From Daucus carota subsp. sativus (lineage: Eukaryota > Streptophyta > Magnoliopsida > Apiales > Apiaceae): DNA of 64,000 nt. A model generated the notes under the pieces. The model had not been told where the DNA came from and made no database searches. It saw only the letters and a program-made list of their open reading frames with translations. Shown one piece after another: positions 45,601 through 57,768 of the stretch. Position 1 is the first letter of the stretch; each line of letters starts with the position of its first letter. Position numbers and translations under genes: made by a program. The DNA lies in NCBI RefSeq assembly GCF_001625215.2, contig NC_030381.2:46498689-46562688 (forward strand). The letters are read 5' to 3'.

Positions 45601-48600
45601 ACTAGGTTATCCCCAATATTTAGTCACACTAAAGAGAAAGACTATTTAGTCACCGCTCTATGCTGACTTTCACAACAAATTGTAAAAATTAATGGCCCCA
45701 ACAAATCAGAAATTGCTAACTAATCCAAATAGAAAAAAGTAGAAGTCATTGTATATTTGTACAAAAAAATTTACGCTCATGTGGTCAAATTGGTAAATTT
45801 ATTTGCCATTTTTTTATTGTGTGTAACTAACCTGAAAATGCCTTCAATTCGCAATATCTTGTCCCCGGTTTCAAGAAGTCCCTGCAAAGTGGTTATGATC
45901 GGGAGACCAGCACCAACAGTAGCTTCATAAAAATAGTGTGTGTAGGATCGCCGCTGGAGAGCTCTCAACTTCAAATACTGAAATTGGGGTTCAAAAAATG
46001 AATTGGGTGAGGTGCTCAAACATTGATTCATTAACCTGAAGTGAATTTATTCCCAGACATGAGAATGAACCATTGGTAAGACACATGGAAGTAACAAAAT
46101 ATTGATTATGATATGTGCATAATCCTGAGGTAGAGGCTATAGGTCAGTAATAATTTGACTTGACTAAGTTCAAGCAATAGATCTAATTATTTTTAGACCG
46201 TTATCACTGCATGGTATCCATGTCACATTACCTGATCAAGGGGTCCTGAATTTGCCTTCTTATTTGGGGTAACGACATGAATTCCCCTACACAACCAGTC
46301 ATGGTAGTGACTTGCCACTTCAGAGTCTGCTGTACAATCTACTATAACAGTGCTTGGAATAAAATGATTTCCACGCACATGTTGTACAAATTTTTCTAGG
46401 TCAGCTGTTTCCCCTTTCTCTTTTTGGACTTCTCTCCATCTACTTAAATCGATTCCCCTAAGACCAAGGAAAAAGCACAATCGTCACAGAATGAGACAAT
46501 TAAAGAGCAAATAAGACCTGTAATATAGTATATGAGAGCAATTTCATCACAATAGACCTTTATAATGCTACTCCTTTCTTAGTTCCCGTATCAGATACTT
46601 AACATAAGCCTTACATAAGCTACCAGCGATATGTTACGGATTTTGTTTTTGCATTGGTATAAAGTTAAGTCACATTTGGTATATGGGAAAAAAATATAAC
46701 AATGAAAATGTCCAACTTACGTTTCGCTCAGAAGCATTGTTCTCGATCCGGTGATACCCATAACACGCAAATCAATTTTAGAATTTTCCTTGAGGATTGC
46801 TGCCTGACGTTAAGAATTGATACATGATTAGCATATAATTCATGCTATTTTGGCCGTAAAAAGTTGGTAGATAGAGAATTTTCAAACAAAACGATCAATT
46901 TCAAAAACCAATGTAACTCATAAGTAAATTTAATTTAACAAAATGCTAGCTTGCCTTTAACCTAACTCAAGAGTATATATCTAGCCCATAAACGCGGTAC
47001 TAAAGTTGCAAACATCAAATTTAACACAGCATATTTTCATGATACACAAAGATATCAAATGTCAAAACAAGAGACAAGCCAACAACAGATATTAAACCTC
47101 GACATATTAAAACATTTTCAAGTACACAAACTACCCAGGATGAGAAAAGTGAAGTAGAAAAAAGAACTTGATGTGAAGTTAAATACATATTTACCTGATC
47201 CCTGAGCTGGTCAAGTAAAGTAGCTCCGATTAATCCAGGTCCGACAATACCCACTGCTATTGTGGTTCTCGACAGATAAAATCTTGAATGGACAGCTTTC
47301 AAAGCCCTCACACAATCTTCTCGACTGAGAACTACAGTGATATTATACTCTGTACAGCCCTGGGCTATAGCACGAACGTTTATATTGGCCTGCATAGTTA
47401 TAAGTACAAAATTGATGGTTAAGGGTAATCAGCAGGTCAGGAATAAATGAAAAACCTATTTAAACATATCACGTATCATTATATTAACACAATAGGTACC
47501 CAAATGATGAAGTGCATTTAAATATCTTGGTAAGCCAATCTCAATGAACTTGATAGGAACCATAGACTAGTCTAATAACGAATATATGCCTACCAACCTT
47601 TGCAAGCGCATTGAAAAGTGTAGCACTCACGCCAGGAGTACTTGCCATCTTTTGGCCAACTGTTGCCAAGATGCTACAGTTTGGAATAATAGCAACCTGG
47701 GAAGTTTTGAAAGCGTCAAACTCAAGATTCAGAAATTAAAGAAATTTAGAGACATTTATCGAACATTACCACTTATATACATTTCGGATGTCTACACCAA
47801 AGGGTGCCGTTAAAACAAAGGTTTCATGCTCTAATTATCTATACAATATATATTTGCCAGCATGGAAAATGACAAGTTGAAAAATATTTTGACCAATATC
47901 ACACATTGGACCAATTTACTATTTTGTTCCTATTATATCTATTGTGTATTAAAACCACATTCCACATTATATATTTATTGTCTTCTTGCTGGAGTTTTGT
48001 TGGCTTGTTTAATAAGTACTCATAAACTATAATAACTTCTCTTCTATGGCTTGTTGTTTAATAAAACCTAGATATTATATGAACTTATCTTGCATTCCTC
48101 TGTCAGACTGTCACCCTCACTCTTCAGTTATGTCTCCATGCCCGTTTATAAACTCGATAACTCAGGAAATGGCCTGGACCTTAACACTATATTTTAGGCC
48201 AAAAATATGCAAATATTTATAACAGTAAAACTCTTGGACCCATATTTATGTTGGCAGTTGGCACCTTACAAGTCCAGACAACATAGGTATATATTTATGT
48301 ATTACATGGAGCCCAACAATTAAACACAAAATAACAATGATATACTTTTAGCTCTTAGCCGTTAAACATATAGTGTACCTGGGAAAGACGACCAGCATCT
48401 AAAGCTTGACGAAATCTGGCCTCCAAAGCTTTAGCAACAGCTTTCACTTCACTCTCAGGCACAGCAAAGCAAATAGAATGCTCACTGCTAGCCTGTTTTC
48501 ATTTTACGGCAAATGAATACTGTGCACAAATTTACAAATGTAAAAAGTAGATCTTTTGAAGAATTCAGAAACCTGAGATATCATTATAACATTAGCTCCC

Positions 48601-50322
48601 ACATCCTTGACAGCACCAAAAATTGCACTAGCTGTACCAGGAACACCAGCCATTCCAGTTCTGACACAATATTTGCATGGTGAATGACAAAAAGAAACAT
48701 GCCATCCACTTACAACATCGAGTAGATGGATAAAAGAAATATTAATACAAGCTCACCCTTCAACATTAATGAGTGCCAGATTATCAATAGTAGCAAATCC
48801 TTTGACATGAGATTCCAATTTTAACCCATCTTCAGTTTCGCCTACAGATTCTCGGCATATCATTGTTCCCGGAGCAGATAGGTTGAATATATTTCTTATT
48901 ACAATTGGAATGTCATATCGCATCACAGGAATGATAGTACGGGGATGTAACACATTAGCCCCAAAATATGACTGCACAGTCATGCAATATATCTCAGAAA
49001 TTTTGTTGGTATCAAACTACAACTTTGACAGGTATTAGAAGATACTTGAACTCACCATCTCCCAGGCTTCTTGATAAGACAATGTCTTTAATACCACAGC
49101 CTCACTAACTGCATAACATATTTTTGGCAAATTAGAATGTTCGTACATATTTCAGAAAGTACTCAAAATCTAAATGGTTATCAGGTTATCCTAGAATGTT
49201 AGAGCGCAAAATGTAGTATTTATATATCAGGATGAATTATGTATCCACTGTACCATGAAAAGAGAGTATTATGTGATAAAAGATCTGAAAACCAAAAGTA
49301 AGGCCAGCGAACCTTTTCGAGGATCTGCACTATATACACCATTAACATCAGTCCAAATCGTGACTTGACCAGCCCTTAATAAAGCACCCATTATAGCGGC
49401 AGAAAAGTCACTTCCGTCTCTTTTCAAAGTTGTAGGTATATTTTGAGGCGTGCTAGCTATAAAACCTGTAGCAACAATTGTCTGACACTGGTTGCTGGAG
49501 AACCATTTCTCAAGTCTCTTCTCAGATTCCAAATAATCAGGATCGACTTGATTAGATCCAGCAGGATTTACAACAAGAACATCTCGTGTGTCCATCCAAT
49601 TACAGTCACCCCCATTCTGCAGTAGATGAGAAATTTAGGAGACCATGGAACCATGTAAGTTATTTATTAAACATGCAAAAAAAGTGAGGGTCGGGAACAA
49701 AAGAAACTACCTTTCTTATTACAAATGACAACAGCTGAGCTGACCATAGCTCTCCATGTCCCACAACAAAATCCGAAAAAGATTCGGTGGCATGACCAGC
49801 TGCATTAAAATAAATAGTTAGTACTTTTCGACAAACTGCTGAGCATAATATGAAGAACTAATTGTCAGTGAGATCCTAAATGACTTGGCAAGCCTTATCA
49901 ATGAGAACACTGAAAAGCAAGATGTAGACTTGTGGCGCTTTAGCCAAATTTTTGCATGCTACAATATTACAGAAGGAAAATAAGTGGAAATGTTGCATAG
50001 CACTCAGCAGGAGTGACTCAATTGTGTTACCCAATAACAAGTAATCAATCAAGTGCTTAATTTATCGCTACGTCTGTCTTAACAGAGCACTGGGATTTAA
50101 TTTCCCATTCGATTCTTTATTGTGACCTGTTATTTTCCTTAAGGTTTTCGAGTATCATAAAAAAAATTACTTGAGGACGTCAACAAAGGTCATCGGCTCA
50201 TCGCACAAGACCCCACCCACACAGCCCAACCCAAAACCTAATTATAAAAGCGCACCTAAAAAGACAAGCTTCAATATAAGATTGCCAAACACACACGCAC
50301 CCGCGCACGCACACACACACAT

Positions 50323-50359
<37 letters not shown>

Positions 50360-51779
50360 CTATGTATATTGCACGAAGCATTGCTTTGAGGTTATTAACA
50401 TCATGTTGCAGCCTAGTTAAAAATCTAGCAAGGTCATCTCCATCAAGGAGATCAAATGCTGTTAACTTGTGCTTTTCCATAACAGCATCGAGCGCAGATT
50501 CATAAGAATCATCCCGTGACTGCGCCTTGTAAATTAGATCATACATCATATCTGTGACCTTTGACATTGCAGAGACTACAACTAGCTTTCTTTCAGAATC
50601 ATCCTCCACAACTATCTCTGCAACATTTCGGATCCTTTCAGAGCTTCCCACACAGGTGCCTCCAAATTTATGAATAGACCACATAGCACCCCTGGGGAGC
50701 TGAACCTTCTCAACGGAGTCATCGAGAGAAGGAACTGCAGATGAATTGTTGGCAAAATTTACATAAGACATCAAATGAACAAAGATCATAAGAAACAATA
50801 AAACTACGTTCAACTTATAACAAACTTGTGGAGAACCTGCAGTTGTAACGGAAGCAGCAATGTAAAACTTCGACGACGACTCCTTTCTTCCCCGATGCAA
50901 AAATATACCTGTTCTGAAATAGATACAATATCCAACTTTTTTAGAATCTCGAGTAAATACAGTTTTGGACTAAGATGACATGTAACTTTTCAAATTTTAT
51001 CGGGTAATGAAGTTTTAAAAAGGTGACTACAGTCACTACGCAGAATGTCAAGTTGTGAATTAAACTGGCCACTAATTTCTTAACCTATAAAAGTTGGCAA
51101 GGAGAACATAATACAAGTGGAAATAGTAATGAAACAATTTAGTTTCCATATCATTATAAACCAGTAGTATAACGTACAACATATTAAACTTGCTCGTACT
51201 GTATAAGTAAAAAAGTGACCAGATACTTGGACTGACCTAACACAAATAATCTCTTAAAAGAAAAAAATGCACAGAAGCGGAAAATTTACAAAAATGTCTA
51301 TAATCACTGTCGAGCCAATTCTCCTAAAACCTTAATATATTATTGAAAACCCCCAATAGTAATGATACTTATGCAACACTTCCTTTATCAGTACGATTGA
51401 ACAAACTGACTCCTCGTAAGGTTTTCGATCACAAATAAGTATATGCGTAGATAGTCAATTGACTAGTGAATAATTACAGTAATGAATAAGATCCTATGCA
51501 TTACGTAGTGAGGAATTGTTAAAAAGAGTTTGTAAAATACACAAATGACATTACAATTAGGTCTAATTGAGTTTGGCAATGAGTTTAATATGTTAGATAC
51601 AGAAAATGAGAGAGAGAGAGAGAGAAGATATACTTGGAGAGAGAGGGAGACTGATGGAAAAGAGAGAGGGGAGAGAGAACCGCCGCCGTCTTTTTCTTGT
51701 TGAAAATGGGAGTCCGTGCAGAGGAAGCGGCGGCGATGGCCGCGTAAGATGACGGAGATATGGCGGAAGAGAGCGACAT
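42616..51779 (-). CDS. AK-HSDH: bifunctional aspartokinase / homoserine dehydrogenase, plastid
   Basis: Eighteen exons close in phase to 922 residues: 51634-51779, 50837-50913, 50360-50734, 49711-49799, 49313-49616, 49056-49108, 48757-48971, 48573-48660, 48379-48492, 47598-47696, 47195-47389, 46721-46803, 46232-46457, 45832-45977, 44874-45009, 44109-44192, 43510-43602, 42616-42861. Residues 1 to about 80 are a transit peptide. Aspartokinase starts with HKFGGTCVG (96-104) and has TTLKRDGSDFSAAIM. Two ACT domains follow (FATIDNLALINVEGTGMAGV; NALAKANINVRAIAQG), the site of Thr feedback. Homoserine dehydrogenase has the dinucleotide motif GIVGPGLIG (567-575), TPNKKANSGP, SGTLSY and DDLAGTDVARK. 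The enzyme does the first and third steps from Asp to Thr, Met and Ile. All domains are intact. Confidence 0.97.
50287..50355. repeat. (AC)n and (GA)n microsatellites in AK-HSDH intron 3
   Basis: An ACACACACGCACCC...ACACACACAC stretch is followed by about sixteen GA units ending only a few bases from the exon 3 donor at 50359. On the transcribed strand this is a CT/GT-rich tract next to the 5' splice site. Confidence 0.95.
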
Positions 51780-51974
51780 TGCGGCGGCGTGAGAGGGGGA
51801 GGTGCCGCGGCTATTGGGAGAGTTGGAGAGCTACACAAAGTGAGAATGAGAGAGAGAGGTCACTCTATGACTCTAATCTAATTATTGGCGGCTCAGTCCT
51901 ATGTACAGTGAAGATGCTTTCCACGTGTTATTTGCGCCTCATTTATATTTTGATATGTCAATTATCAACACTTA
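51780..51974. other. promoter / 5' leader region of AK-HSDH
   Basis: GA-rich on the + strand. The overlapping 81-codon minus frame at 51593-51838 lies in another frame than the transit peptide and was not called. Confidence 0.5.
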
Positions 51975-52438
51975 AAAGGGGTGTATTGGATTGGGATTTT
52001 AAAGCATTTTTTTGCATTCATGAAATCCGAGGGTATTCGATTGGGATTGTTTGAAATCCATTAAAATTTTGAGGTATTCAATTGGGATTTTAAACTATGC
52101 TACAAAATCTAGTGGTATTCAATTAGGATTTTAAATTATGCTTTAAAATCCGATGGTATTCAATTGTGATTGTTTAAAATCCATTAAAATCTGATGGTAT
52201 TCAAATGCTGATGGATTTTTTTTCATTTCATAAAATGATGGATTTTGTGGCATTCTTCAGTGATTTTAAGTTTTTTGAAATCCCACCAAATTCAATGAGA
52301 TTTTGAAGCATTGTACCTAAATCCTATCAACTCTGCGACATTTCATCAAGAATCCGCAAAAAATCAAAGTCTCATACAATCCATTAAAATCCATAGACTA
52401 AAAACAATGTATTAAAATCCCAATCGAATACACCCCCG
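51975..52438. mobile_element. Tourist-like MITE, copy 1 (PIF/Harbinger type)
   Basis: The left end contains GGGGTGTATTGGATTGGGATTTTAAA and the right end its inverse (TTAAAATCCCAATCGAATACACCCCCG). TTA occurs at 51972-51974 and 52439-52441. The interior holds repeated ATT(C)AATTGGGATTTTAAA phrases. Copy 2 is at 54698. A 3-bp TTA duplication supports PIF/Harbinger. Confidence 0.85.
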
Positions 52439-52441
52439 TTA

Positions 52442-53084
52442 AAATGGTTTTTTCTAAGATCATCGGTCGGTATAATTTTGACTTGTTTAATTACATAACC
52501 TGTAATTCAAGTTTTACTATTTTTTCCTGTGTTGATTTTGATTGAATAATATTAAATATTATAATTATAAGTTAATTTATACTCTAATCAATAAATATTT
52601 AATTAATTCATGAACGGTCTTCACTCTTCCCCAACAGAAAATAGGGACAGAAAATAAGCACAAACTCAGTGCTACGTCGGGTATATTTGTCATGTAAATT
52701 TGTGATAAATTAGTTATGTGATTGGGTCAAATTAATTGTGTGATGCTATAACGGTCAACAATCTAAAATTAAGTAATAATTTTATTTTCTTTTGAAAGAT
52801 AACATTTTCTACTAGTTTGGCATGTATTAAAATAATTTAAATAATGACATTTTTCATTTCACTTATTATAAATAAGTGATTTATATATTGGAAATGACAA
52901 ATAAAAATGGGTTTTTCTGAAAATTGTTGAAAAATTTATATCAAAAATAAGAATGACTAACTAATTTATAACACAAAAGCTAAATTTGTTATGTAAAAAT
53001 GAGATGAAAGAAGAAGTATATAGTGATTTGTATGATGTCATGCTTAGTTATCAAAATAAAATCTTCTCATTTATGAGCATGATT
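52442..53084. other. intergenic, AT-rich
   Basis: No coding signal or clear element ends. Confidence 0.5.
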
Positions 53085-53125
53085 GATAGTCCAGTGGTGG
53101 GTTTATCCTCGTTCTATTGAACTTT
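53085..53125 (+). mobile_element. SINE-like fragment
   Basis: ATAGTCCAGTGGTGGGTTTATCCTC is the same head as in the repeats at 8211-8289 and 37665-37758, and the following TTGAACTTT also follows the second copy at 37.76 kb. Only the A-box part is kept. Confidence 0.55.
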
Positions 53126-53180
53126 CTAAAGACATGCAAGATAACTCAAGAAAACAAGCGCAAGTAACTCAAGAAAATAA

Positions 53181-53280
53181 GCGAGTACTTGGCAATAAAG
53201 TGTATTGATAAAGGGTGCGAAAGACAAAACGCGAGTACTTGGCAATAAAGTATACTGATAAATGGTGCGGAAGACAAAAC
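53181..53280. repeat. 50-bp tandem duplication
   Basis: Two 50-bp units (53181-53230, 53231-53280) begin GCGAGTACTTGGCAATAAAG and end AAGACAAAAC, with four or five differences. Confidence 0.9.
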
Positions 53281-53662
53281 GCCAACAATCCAAGAGGACA
53301 AACGCAATTACTTGGCAACAACATGCATTTGATAAAAGGTTAACAGATTTTTTTTCCCTCTTCATATCCTTTCCCTCTCTACTATGTTTTGCTCCTGCAT
53401 ATTTTAGCCCAATAAGTCAACGAAAGAGGGTCCGACTTAGAATGACTACTTATCAGTATACTCTATTGATCATTGGGTACTATTTTTTTTTTAAAAAAGT
53501 ACAATCAAGTAAATAATATGATGATAATTGTCATGTCACACATGAATAGCCATGCAGCTTCTAAATTTGTTAAGAGTTAATTTCGAATTTTTAATTTGCA
53601 TCTAGAGACGGATCGGGAGAGGTCAATACCCCTAGTTGGTAACAGCTACTATCAACTACAAG

Positions 53663-53730
53663 TCAATATATTTATATAAAGGAGAAGCGAGAGACACGCC
53701 CCTCGCTTCTCCTTTATATAAGTATATTGA
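53663..53730. repeat. near-perfect 29-bp hairpin with 10-base loop
   Basis: 53663-53691 and 53702-53730 are inverse complements with one mismatch (arms end in TATATAAAGGAGAAGCGAG / CTCGCTTCTCCTTTATATA). Weaker pairing continues outward through ATCAA/TTGAT. The loop is AGACACGCCC. Confidence 0.92.
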
Positions 53731-54697
53731 TGATTGATGATTTTAGCAAAGAAAACATCAGACAATTACTTGCAAAAATGTCCCAGAATTAATTTATTTT
53801 TGCTTTGGGTCGGCACCAAGGTCGGGTGATGTGAAAGAGGCTGACTGTAGTTTACTTCCTGTAAGGCCCGATTCATATCCCCGGGGAGGCCGGACTGGAC
53901 TTCACACCTGATTGCACACATCCACACTTTCCTAACTAAAAGATTTGTTTGTTCTTCTGTTTTTGACTGGATAGGTGTGAACTTTGGGTTGATGTTACTA
54001 AGAGCATCCAATCCTACTTATTAAAATTAATTAATAAATATTATAATTAGAATTTAAAAATTTATATAATTCCAATATGGTGTTATTATCGTCATTAATT
54101 TTAGTTAACCTCATATGAGTTATACTTTATCAACCTGTAATTCTGTAAATATCATAACAAAATTTTAAATCATCTATTACCATGTTAAAATAATATATTT
54201 TACTCGTAACAACCTAAAATAATATTAACATATCATTATGAAAACATAGTCAATAAATATAGCTCAACGAATTAGAGCATTTTCAAGAGTGTTGACTATA
54301 CATACTACACAGTTGCTTAAATTGTACATATAAAATATGATGTAAAATTTTGTCGAACTTGTAAGAAATCGTGCTCCAATAAAATTGACTATATATAAAA
54401 AAAAAGTATACTTTTATTAGTTCAATTGTTATTAGTGAAATATATTATTTTTACAGATAATAGATGATGTGACATTTTATTATAGATATTCGACAAATAT
54501 AGTGAGCTATAGGGGGGCTAAATAAAGTAGTCAAATTTACATACGTTAAAAGTTTTAATTTTCATATATTATTTTGTTAAAATGGATAGTTGCTATGTAA
54601 CCAAATTTGATACAACGATATGTAACCAGATGCAATTAAAATGAACATCTAATGCAATTGAAATCAACTCCCATTTTTTTGGAAAAGAATTGTCTTA
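53731..54697. other. intergenic sequence
   Basis: A moderately GC-rich block (about 53800-53930) holds the 81-codon minus frame at 53766-54011 without recognisable motif; the rest is AT-rich. Confidence 0.45.
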
Positions 54698-55144
54698 CAC
54701 GGGTGTATTGGATTGGGATTTTAAAACATTTTTTTACATTCATGAAATCCGAGGGTATTCGATTGGGATTGTTTGAAATCTATTAAAATCTTGAAGTATT
54801 CAATTGGGATTTTAAACTATGCTACAAAATCTAGTGGTATTGAATTTGGATTTTAAATTATGCTTTAAAATCCGATGGTATTCAATTGAGATTGTTTAAA
54901 ATCCATTAAAATCTGATGGATTTTTTTTCATTTCATAAAATGATGGATTTTGTGGCATTCTTCAGTGTATTTTAAGTTTTTTGAAATCCCACCAAATTCA
55001 ATGGGACTTTGAAGCATTGTACCTAAATCCTATCAACTATGTGACATTTCATCAAGAATCCGCAAAAAATCAAAATCCCATACAATCCATTAAAATCCAT
55101 AGACTAAAAACAATGCATTAAAATCTCAATCGAATACACCCCCG
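54698..55144. mobile_element. Tourist-like MITE, copy 2
   Basis: Ends and interior match the copy at 51975-52438 almost throughout (GGGTGTATTGGATTGGGATT ... CAATCGAATACACCCCCG), with TTA at 54695-54697 and 55145-55147. It lacks a short internal segment present in copy 1. Confidence 0.87.
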
Positions 55145-55395
55145 TTAATTTATTTTTTTTCAGGGTTATCTTAGGTTTCATTGGTTGCAAATTGTAAAAA
55201 ATTACATCTAGTTACTTTTATCAGCAGACAGCACTTCACAAATATCATTAAAAATAATAAAATTATAGATGTGTTTAGCAAATATTATACTAGTATTTTT
55301 GATAAATTACAGGGAACTAAAATACTCTCTAAGTAGTCCAACAATTAAATAAATTTTGAGGACTATGCAATTTTTCAGCGGATATTTTAATCGAT

Positions 55396-56375
55396 CAATA
55401 AATCTTGGCGTACATCCTAATTCACTACTAACTCACTACCTAGTTTCTAGGGTAAACACATGACCCATTTTCTCACTGTATTGCAAATTCGATGCTGTAT
55501 TTTTCCTGAATTTTGATAACTTCGTATTTTTAGTGTCAGCCAAATTTTCACTTTCAACTTCATCTAAAAAAATTCTCTTATAAAATTTTGACTTTACAAA
55601 ATATTTATCGACAGTTATATAATTATATTTTAGTATATAATATATAATTTAAGTAAAATCATATTTTGTCTTTCATGATTAGATATTAAATTTATCTTGT
55701 ATCGTGTGTCAAAAATTATTTTCAAAATTTAATAATATTTAACTAGAAAAATATATGTACACTTTTATTAATAAAAAAATCTGATAAAGTAATTACTTAA
55801 ATAGTAAAAGAAGGAAATCATGGAGCTATGCTAATTATGTGTTTATTCCCCTGTACAACTATGTTGTGAAGAACATCATCTTAATTATTGTATATTTTAA
55901 TTAGATGTTATATATCATATTTTTATATGAGATGATAAATTTATTGTGTTTTAGTTATTTTCCTTCTTTTAATATTTAATTAATTTATTTATAAGATTTT
56001 TTATTAATAAAAACGTACATATATTTTTCTAGTTAAATAATACTAAATTTAAAAATAATTTTCGACACATGATACAAGATAAATTTATTATTTAATCATG
56101 AAAGACAAAATATAATTTTATATAAGTATATATTATATACTGAAATATGATCATATTATGGTCGATAAATATTTTGTAAAGTCAAAATTTTATAAGTAAT
56201 ATTTTTTAGATGAAGTTGAAAGTGAAAATTTGGCTGAAACGAAAATAAGGAGTCATTAAAATACAGGAAAAAAAGATGACAGAGTGTGAAACAAGTGAGA
56301 AAGTGGGTCATGTGTTTACCCTAAAAACCAGGTAGTGAGTTAGTAGTGAATTAGTATGTACGCCAAGATTTATTG
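55396..56375. mobile_element. Mutator-like non-autonomous element with about 425-bp TIRs
   Basis: Ends CAATAAATCTTGGCGTACAT and ATGTACGCCAAGATTTATTG are flanked by a perfect 10-bp duplication, TTTAATCGAT (55386-55395 and 56376-56385). The inverse similarity runs inward for about 425 bp on each side (to about 55820 and 55955), with scattered differences and small indels. It leaves a central spacer of about 130 bp without coding capacity. Long TIRs plus 9-11-bp duplications define Mutator-like elements. Confidence 0.88.
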
Positions 56376-56385
56376 TTTAATCGAT

Positions 56386-56940
56386 ACTAATGTTCATTCC
56401 CTTGTGTCACTATCACCATAAAACAGAACAAAACACCATGAATTGTGTAATAACTTGCACATGAGAGAGCAACAAAGCCATATGATGTCCGCCCTCGATG
56501 CCCATCTCTACTACCCCTTACCATATGCCTTCTCATCAATGTATAGCTTTCTGATCCTGAATACCCTACTCCATCCATATTTATTTCCACCTATTTGTTG
56601 TCTCTTGTCTTTACAAAGCACAGTAGCACCTATACACAAGGGCACAAGGGGAACGGCATGGACTTGTTTGGAAGGATGATTAATACTATTTGATAAAATA
56701 CGACAAGTTATTTTAGTAAAAATATGTATCAATAAATTCTTACATCAAATATAGGTATGATTTGTACTTAAGTAATGATTTGATTCCACAACTAAGTGAT
56801 TAATTTAAACTAAAATTTGACTAATACACAATTCAGATACGTAGAAAAGTTGAAATTTTATTTTTGAATATAATATATTAAAGAATACTAATAATTAATT
56901 ATTAAATTATATTTAAATTTTAGTTATTCTGTTCAACAAC
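56386..56940. other. intergenic sequence
   Basis: Short overlapping frames on both strands near 56.4-56.7 kb lack motifs. Nothing else is seen. Confidence 0.45.
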
Positions 56941-57120
56941 GGGCTGTTTGGGAACCTGAATTTCATTTGAAATTCTAGATTTGTTTAAATAATTTGTTTG
57001 AGAATTTGGATTTTATTTGAAATCCGCTCATTCAAATATTAGTATAAATATGATAATTTGAAATGACAACTCAAATTCAGTCAATTAAAATTCATCATGA
57101 AATGCACGTTTCAAACAGCC
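56941..57120. mobile_element. MITE of the 'CTGTTTGGGAACC' family, copy 2
   Basis: Left end GGGCTGTTTGGGAACCTG, right end GTTTCAAACAGCC (inverse GGCTGTTTGAAAC). The interior matches 27345-27525. Confidence 0.7.
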
Positions 57121-57206
57121 TGGATGTGAATTCATAGTCGAATTCCACACAAAATTCATATACGATGTTTGATTTTATTTTCTTTATTCTCGTGTCCATA
57201 TATTAT

Positions 57207-57433
57207 GGGGCCATTTGGGTTAGCTTAAAAGAAGTGACTTCTTGCTTAAATTAAAGAAGTGAAGCAGAAGTGAGAAGTAAATGAGTTAATAAAGTGTTTG
57301 GAAAATAAGTAGAAGCTCTGAGAGAGAAGCTAGCATTCTCAGCTTCTTAAAAGTGCTTCTACTTATTTACACAAACGGGTCAAGAAAAAGAGAAGTCAGA
57401 AGTAGAAGCCACTTCCGCTGCACAAACAGGCCC
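57207..57433. mobile_element. MITE of the 'AGAAGC' family
   Basis: Ends GGGGCCATTTGGG and CAAACAGGCCC, flanked by TAT (57204-57206 and 57434-57436). Same orientation as the copy at 32195. Confidence 0.85.
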
Positions 57434-57768
57434 TATGATGTTTGATTTTACTTTTTTTATTCTCGAATTCACATGTGAAACTTCAAGATCATGAGGTTTT
57501 GAAATTCAAGAAGAGAGCTTGGTATGAAATGATAACATGAGCATCATTGCTGATTTTATTTTTCACAAAAATATTAATAATAAAAAAGATATTCATGTGT
57601 ACAAATAAATATTTTTAATGATAATAAAAAGTTAAAAACTTTTTATGTGATAAGATAATATAATTTAATCAATAATATAATAATATTTAATATTTAAACA
57701 TATTTATTACATTCAATCAAATACATGATATGAGAGAAATGATACTTTCTTCTTATGACACCCTCGAT

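Noticed and set aside
50171-50389. 72-codon + frame over the microsatellites
   Set aside because: It translates (AC)n and (GA)n tracts inside an AK-HSDH intron.
51593-51838. 81-codon minus frame at the AK-HSDH start
   Set aside because: It overlaps the transit peptide in another frame. Only the frame from 51779 joins exon 2 in phase.
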